This document shows positions 23,313 to 27,575 of a stretch of 27,575 nucleotides of DNA, one piece after another. The stretch is from RGIG464 sp045643185 (GTDB lineage: Bacteria > Myxococcota_A > Bradymonadia > UBA4248). Both the position numbers and the translations under genes were made by a program. Below the pieces are notes generated by a model. That model had not been told where the DNA came from. It saw nothing but the letters and a program-made list of their open reading frames with translations, and did not search any database. The stretch's first letter is position 1. Every line of letters begins with the position of its first letter. The DNA lies in the NCBI GenBank assembly GCA_045643185.1, contig JAZUKH010000105.1:1-27575 (forward strand), in the 5' to 3' direction.

Positions 23313-23407
23313 GTGCGCCCTGTGGTAAAAAAGCACACACTGTTCAAAAGCGCTCATTTTTTGAACGCGTTTTGCCCCAATTTTGACCTTATTGGAAGTG
23401 GTTTACC

Positions 23408-24400
23408 ATGGATATTAATCAGACAGTTCAGGAATTTCAGTCAAAAATCGGAAAACTTCGCGACGAGATCGGGCACATGATCGTCGGTCAACGCCAGATC
23501 ATTGACGGCGTGATCCTTTGTCTGCTCGCCGATGGTCAGGTTCTGCTCGAAGGCGTGCCTGGCCTTGGCAAAACGATGCTCGTCCGCACGCTGGCGCAAG
23601 CGATCGACTGCGCCTTCGGACGCGTTCAGTTCACACCAGACCTCATGCCGAGCGATATCGTCGGAACAAACATGATCGTCGAAGATGAGCGCGGAAATAA
23701 GGCTTTCCAATTCCAAAAAGGCCCCGTTTTCACCAACATTCTGCTCGCCGACGAAATTAACCGTGCCACGCCAAAAACACAGGCAGCACTGCTCGAAGCC
23801 ATGCAGGAAAAAAGCGTCACGGTCGGCGGCACAACGTACAAACTCGAAGCGCCGTTCTTCGTCATGGCAACCCAGAACCCCCTCGAGATGGAAGGCACCT
23901 ATCCCTTGCCCGAAGCCCAGCTCGACCGTTTTCTGTTCAAACTGAACGTGCCTTTCCCCACCAAAGACGAACTCCACCAGATCCTCAAACGCACGACCGC
24001 CGGCACCTCGCCAAAAGTCGAAGCCGTGATGTCGAAAGACGACATCATCAAACTCCGCGCGCTCGTCGCCGAAGTCCCCATCGCCGACCACGTCCAGGAT
24101 TATGCCCTCAAAATCATGCTCGGCACCCACCCCGAACTCGACGGCGCAACCAAAATGGTCAAACAATACGTCCGTTTCGGCTCCAGTCCGCGTGGCGCAC
24201 AGGCCATCATCAAAGCCGCAAAAATCCACGCGATCTTCGATGGCCGGTTCTCGGTCTCGAACGACGACATTCGCTTCGCTGCCCTGCCCGCACTGCGACA
24301 CAGAACCATCCTCAACTTCGAAGGCGAAGCCGAAAATATCTCGACCGACGATATCATTCGCGATCTCATCAGCCAAACCAAGGAAACCAAAGCAAATTAA
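23408..24400 (+). CDS. moxR: MoxR-family AAA+ ATPase
   Basis: The product has 330 residues and starts at ATG 23408 with GGAAG upstream. Walker A is GVPGLGKT (49-56) and Walker B LLADEINR (112-119), followed by the family-typical ATPKTQAALLEAMQE. Sensor 1 lies in ATQNPLEMEGTYPLPEAQLDRF, which is nearly invariant in MoxR proteins, and the C-terminal lid domain carries SPRGAQA. MoxR proteins are ATP-driven chaperones that activate or assemble partner complexes, usually together with VWA-domain proteins. Here the VWA partners are encoded directly downstream (25512-27521) and divergently (20230-22995), with a DUF58 protein between. Length and motifs are complete, so it should be active in the cytoplasm. 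Confidence 0.96.
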   Translation: MDINQTVQEFQSKIGKLRDEIGHMIVGQRQIIDGVILCLLADGQVLLEGVPGLGKTMLVRTLAQAIDCAFGRVQFTPDLMPSDIVGTNMIVEDERGNKAFQFQKGPVFTNILLADEINRATPKTQAALLEAMQEKSVTVGGTTYKLEAPFFVMATQNPLEMEGTYPLPEAQLDRFLFKLNVPFPTKDELHQILKRTTAGTSPKVEAVMSKDDIIKLRALVAEVPIADHVQDYALKIMLGTHPELDGATKMVKQYVRFGSSPRGAQAIIKAAKIHAIFDGRFSVSNDDIRFAALPALRHRTILNFEGEAENISTDDIIRDLISQTKETKAN

Positions 24401-24420
24401 CGATTTTTGGGTTTCTGGAA

Positions 24421-24524
24421 GGGGGAAGTCTCCCCCTGCGCGGCTATTTTTTCCACGATGCCGCGTAGCATGCTACGCGGCATCGTGAAAAAAATACGCC
24501 GCGACCCCCTCGCCCTGCGGGGCC
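24421..24524. repeat. Composite hairpin element, copy B, inside the moxR operon
   Basis: GGGGGAAGTCTCCCCC (24421-24436) is followed by CGCGGCTATTTTTT, a perfect 34-nt palindrome at 24454-24487 (CACGATGCCGCGTAGCA and its complement), AAATACGCCGC and GACCCCCTCGCC..TGCGGGGCCC. The outer frame is that of copy A (20110-20226); the core palindrome is related instead to the one at 8362-8383. It separates moxR from the DUF58 gene and could change relative expression or mRNA stability within the operon. Confidence 0.9.
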
Positions 24525-24624
24525 CACAAGGCTGGTGATCACGACTCGATCACAACTCGACACGGCACGCTCGACAAGTCACGCTTCAACCGGCGAATTT
24601 CACTAAATAAATTGATTATCGATC

Positions 24625-25500
24625 ATGGCACTTTTTGACGACGAATTCCTAAAAAAGATCGAATACCTCTACGTCATGTCCAAAAAGGTCTTTGCAGGCA
24701 AAAACAAAGCTGAACGCAAGACCAAAAAAACTGCGACGGGTATCGAGTTTGCGGATCACCGAAACTACGCGCCGGGCGACGACTTCCGATCGCTCGACTG
24801 GAAGATCTACGGTCGAACCGAAAAGCTGCTCATCCGGCTTTTTGAAGAAAAAGAAGACCTCTCGATCTATTTTCTGATCGACTGCTCCGCCTCCATGATG
24901 ACCAATCAGGGCGCCAAATTCGACTACGCCAGAAAAATGGCGGCCGCGCTGGCATTCATTGGCCTGTGCAACATGGATCGCGTCAGCTTCATCGCCTTTA
25001 ATGACGCCGTGACCGACACCATGCCCATCTGCAGTGGCCGTGGTCAGATCTTCAAAGTCTTCAACTTTTTGGAACGCCTCAAGGCCGATGGAAACACCTC
25101 GTTTGAGGATGCCTTCAAAACCTTTGTTTCGGCAAATCACCGACGCGGCCTCGCCGTCGTCCTCAGCGACTTTTACAATCCAAATGGCTACGAACAGGCA
25201 CTCAATTTTTTGCACTTCCAACAGTTCGAGACCTACGTCATTCATTTGAACGACCCGAGCGAAGTGGAACCCGACGCGCGCGGCGATGTCGACCTGCTCG
25301 ACGCTGAGACCGGCGAACGCTTCGCCATGACCATCACGCCAAAGGTCAAGGCGCAACTCAAAAAAGCGTTCGACGCTTACTGCATGGAAATCGAATCATA
25401 CTGCTCACGACGACAAATGATGTACATCGGCACGCCCACCAACGTTGCTCTCGACGACGTCGTCCTCAAAATCTTCCGTCAGGGCGGATTCCTTAAATAG
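24625..25500 (+). CDS. DUF58 family protein of the MoxR cluster
   Basis: The product has 291 residues from ATG 24625; no strong SD is visible. The hallmark DUF58 motif HRNYAPGDDFRSLDW lies at 45-59. A VWA-like fold follows, starting YFLIDCSASM (82-91) with a DxSxS metal-site motif and later AVVLSDFYN. DUF58 proteins accompany MoxR ATPases and VWA membrane proteins in many bacteria, but their biochemical role is not settled. There is no membrane segment, so it is likely cytoplasmic. It follows moxR after 224 nt that contain a hairpin repeat, and precedes the BatA-like gene by 11 nt, so the latter two are tightly coupled. Confidence 0.93.
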   Translation: MALFDDEFLKKIEYLYVMSKKVFAGKNKAERKTKKTATGIEFADHRNYAPGDDFRSLDWKIYGRTEKLLIRLFEEKEDLSIYFLIDCSASMMTNQGAKFDYARKMAAALAFIGLCNMDRVSFIAFNDAVTDTMPICSGRGQIFKVFNFLERLKADGNTSFEDAFKTFVSANHRRGLAVVLSDFYNPNGYEQALNFLHFQQFETYVIHLNDPSEVEPDARGDVDLLDAETGERFAMTITPKVKAQLKKAFDAYCMEIESYCSRRQMMYIGTPTNVALDDVVLKIFRQGGFLK

Positions 25501-25511
25501 GCGAGTTTCTT

Positions 25512-27521
25512 ATGGTCTGGAACGGTTATACGCCATCAACGCTCTTGCCCGTCATCGCAGTCATTGCGGTCATACTCGGCATCCTCTACCTCATTCGCGT
25601 GCGACGAAAAACGCTCGTCGTGCCCTACCTCGGGCTGTGGAAAAACATCACGCACAAACGCAAAAAGTGGCTCGACAACCTGAAGCGCCTTCTCAGCTTC
25701 CTGATCTGGATGCTCATCGCCCTGCTCGTCGCGCTGGCACTCATGGATCCGCGCGTCGAGACCGACGAATCAGCCACGCGCCACGTCATTCTCGTGTTTG
25801 ATACCAGCGCCTCGATGGGCGCCACGCTCGACCAGGCTGACTGCAAAACAAGACTCGCCTGTGCTCAAAAAGACGCCCACGACGCGATCGATCACATGTC
25901 GGTGCACGACCGAATGACGATCATCGACGCCGCCGGCAACGTCCGAGCCGCCACCGCGTTCACCGCCGACAAAGACTTGCTGCACCGCACCGTCGACGAG
26001 CTTACCCTCAAGGCGTCCGACGATTCGATGCGCGATGCCTTCAACCTCGCCAATCAACTCACAAAGGATCGAGAAAACGCCGAGATCGTCCTCTTTTCGG
26101 ACGGGCAGTTCGAAAAAGACGCCATTAACCTCGAAAAACTCTCACTCGATGTCGCGTTTGCCCAAAAAACTTATGGCATGCCGACACAAAATCTCGCCAT
26201 CGAGGCTTTTAATGTCCGACGATACATCGCCAATCGACTCGCTTTTGAAGCCTTTATCAAAGTTCATAACGCCTTCGACGTGCCGGTTACCGCCAAGTTG
26301 ACCGTCTATAACCTCGACGAAAACGCACAAAAACTGACTGAAAACGCCACGGTCATTGCTGAAAAAACGCTGACGCTTGCCAGTGGCTCGTCCGAACTGC
26401 GCATCTACGACAACCTTAACCTCTCGTCGAGTCGCATGGCGGCTCAGATCACGATTCAGGATCCAAAAGACACCCAGGATGTGCTGCGCGAAGATGACAT
26501 CGCCTACGCGCGCATCCCCGACTTCGCGCGTCCAGACATTTTGTGCCTCACACCAGGCAACCTGTACCTCGAAGCCGCTTTGTTGCTCAACGAGAACTAC
26601 CGCGTCAAGATCGAAAAGCCCGAAACGTATTTGCAGGACGGCGTCATTGACGTGCAAAAACTCGCTTCGGCACACGACATCGTCATTCTCGACAACTCCT
26701 ACCAGAATTTGCCGCCGTTGACCGAGACCAACGCCGCTGGACGCGTGCTGTTCATCAACCCGCGTGACGGTGAAGCGCCGTTCAAACAAGCGGCCATCAA
26801 AGACCCTGTCATTGAGCGCGTCAACGCCAAGCACACGATCAGCCGCTGGTTAAGCCTCAAAAATCTCAATATTGCCGAAGCCAACGTCTTTAAAAACGTC
26901 AAAAATGACGACATCGTTTTGCGCGCCATCGAAGGGCCGCTCATCGTGACCCAAAAGACCGACGAGCGACGTGCCCTTGCCATCGGCTTCAGCCTCGTCG
27001 AATCCGACCTGATCTTCCGCGTGGCTCTGCCCGTCCTCATCATCAACGCAGTCGACTGGTTCATGGACGAAGGCGGCGATCCGGTGCTGGCCTTCAACAC
27101 CGGTAAGGCCTGGCACGTCCAGGTGCCGCCCAACATGAACGTCGCCGACCTGACTTTGCCCAACGGCGAAGTGCGTAACGCCATTCCGGCCTACAACCAA
27201 ATGATGACCATTTACGGCGACCAGGCTGGCATCTACGTTTTGCGCGATCAAAATAACCCGGCGCGCACCTACGAATTCGCCGCCAACTTCGCGAACGCCC
27301 GCGAATCTGACCTGGCTCGCCCCCCCGTCGAGCTGCAAGCCGAGCTTTTCACCACGCCGTCGATCCTCGAAGAAACGCCGATCGCGCAAAAAGACGCCCT
27401 ACTCGTCCTGCTCGAAAAGCTCCCCAACTCCGCTCAAAACATTTGGGTGCTAGCCCTGCTCCTCGCCACGTTCGGCCTCTTCGCCGAATGGCTTACCTAT
27501 CACCGTCGCTGGACCGTGTAA
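25512..27521 (+). CDS. BatA-like membrane protein with VWA domain
   Basis: The product has 669 residues, starting 11 nt after the DUF58 stop. The N-terminus has two membrane segments (about 11-28 and 60-78) flanking a basic cytoplasmic loop, the BatA_N arrangement (YLIRVRRKTLVVPYLGLWKN). A periplasmic VWA domain follows, starting VILVFDTSASM with D97-x-S-x-S101; the downstream MIDAS Thr seems replaced by Ser in KASDDSMRDA, while LFSDGQ keeps an Asp. Beta-rich middle domains and a glutamine-amidotransferase-like segment (DILCLTPGNLY, DIVILDNSY) precede a final membrane helix near the C-terminus. It is probably the membrane partner remodelled by MoxR, acting with the divergent VWA protein of similar design. 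The target process (envelope stress, surface assembly) cannot be told. Confidence 0.9.
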   Translation: MVWNGYTPSTLLPVIAVIAVILGILYLIRVRRKTLVVPYLGLWKNITHKRKKWLDNLKRLLSFLIWMLIALLVALALMDPRVETDESATRHVILVFDTSASMGATLDQADCKTRLACAQKDAHDAIDHMSVHDRMTIIDAAGNVRAATAFTADKDLLHRTVDELTLKASDDSMRDAFNLANQLTKDRENAEIVLFSDGQFEKDAINLEKLSLDVAFAQKTYGMPTQNLAIEAFNVRRYIANRLAFEAFIKVHNAFDVPVTAKLTVYNLDENAQKLTENATVIAEKTLTLASGSSELRIYDNLNLSSSRMAAQITIQDPKDTQDVLREDDIAYARIPDFARPDILCLTPGNLYLEAALLLNENYRVKIEKPETYLQDGVIDVQKLASAHDIVILDNSYQNLPPLTETNAAGRVLFINPRDGEAPFKQAAIKDPVIERVNAKHTISRWLSLKNLNIAEANVFKNVKNDDIVLRAIEGPLIVTQKTDERRALAIGFSLVESDLIFRVALPVLIINAVDWFMDEGGDPVLAFNTGKAWHVQVPPNMNVADLTLPNGEVRNAIPAYNQMMTIYGDQAGIYVLRDQNNPARTYEFAANFANARESDLARPPVELQAELFTTPSILEETPIAQKDALLVLLEKLPNSAQNIWVLALLLATFGLFAEWLTYHRRWTV

Positions 27522-27532
27522 CGACGACGGCG

Positions 27533-27575
27533 CCCCTCCATACAGACGCAAAATTTTGCGTGTCTATGGGGGGGG
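27533..27575. repeat. Imperfect palindrome at the right window edge
   Basis: CCATACAGACGC, AAAATTTT and GCGTGTCTATGG form an imperfect inverted repeat flanked by C and G runs, 12 bases after the last stop codon. GACGCAAAATTTTGCGT resembles the GTAGAGACG palindromes at 12711-12769 and 20146-20178. The window ends in a run of G, so the element may continue, and it could serve as a 3' structure for the moxR operon. Confidence 0.6.

Noticed and set aside
22996..23340. N-terminal extension of the VWA protein to 23340
   Set aside because: The 115 extra residues only translate intergenic hairpin repeats (PPSPLPKGRGE and similar), while a membrane segment typical of the true N-terminus starts at 22995.
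23441..24376. 311-codon minus-strand frame opposite moxR
   Set aside because: It is antisense to an intact MoxR gene with all AAA+ motifs; composition reflects GC-biased codon use on the other strand.

Overview
The window most resembles an anaerobic relative of the Myxococcota/Bradymonadota (the former Deltaproteobacteria). This rests on several signs. There are large cysteine-rich lipoproteins carrying Myxococcus-type disulfide repeats and thrombospondin type 3 calcium repeats. There is a ferredoxin-containing DPYD-like flavoprotein, and an AAA-ATPase-like/PD-(D/E)XK protein of the kind that is abundant in anaerobes. Lineage is inferred from protein style only; there is no rRNA or tRNA gene in the window.

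Layout. 1-1201: a 19-bp tandem repeat cut by the window edge, hairpin repeats, and an AT-rich stretch with one doubtful small ORF. 1202-2206: a cysteine-rich lipoprotein behind an excellent sigma-54-type promoter. 2512-5019: a fused FAD/NAD(P)H-FMN-ferredoxin oxidoreductase of the dihydropyrimidine dehydrogenase type. 5120-8465: an AT-rich accessory stretch with four small orphan ORFs and an AAA/PD-(D/E)XK protein flanked by direct copies of one hairpin repeat. 8465-9391 (-): an exported EEP-fold nuclease/phosphatase lipoprotein. 9711-9999: a compact unit with promoter, Shine-Dalgarno (SD) site, a 12-codon ORF and a terminator. 10448-12474 (-): a 34-residue basic protein resembling ribosomal bTHX, a terminator-like hairpin, then a threonyl-tRNA synthetase without a TGS domain. 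12839-14956 (-): two lipoproteins sharing a six-cysteine module. 15410-17059 (+): a possible small peptide, an AT-hook/winged-helix DNA-binding protein, and purine nucleoside phosphorylase. 17225-19999 (-): a TSP3/GLUG-repeat surface lipoprotein. 20230-27521: a MoxR/VWA cluster in which moxR, a DUF58 gene and a BatA-like gene run rightward and a large VWA/glutamine-amidotransferase-like membrane protein runs leftward from the same intergenic region.

The strongest undescribed signal is in the intergenic DNA. At least thirteen hairpins with different stem sequences share one architecture: a stem, a single unpaired G, a TAT/ATA block, then a loop or a nested second palindrome. One copy serves as the thrS terminator, one lies inside the moxR operon, and a cluster follows the AAA/nuclease gene. 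Core palindromes appear to be swapped between a constant outer frame, and one core pair shows a compensatory base-pair change. This looks like a REP/MITE-like family probably moved by an enzyme encoded elsewhere.

Functionally, the moxR cluster probably forms one AAA-chaperone plus VWA membrane system. The lipoproteins point to a large surface-exposed, disulfide-rich adhesin or binding repertoire. The thrS and AT-hook genes each have a terminator-like hairpin immediately before their SD, which suggests readthrough or attenuation control.
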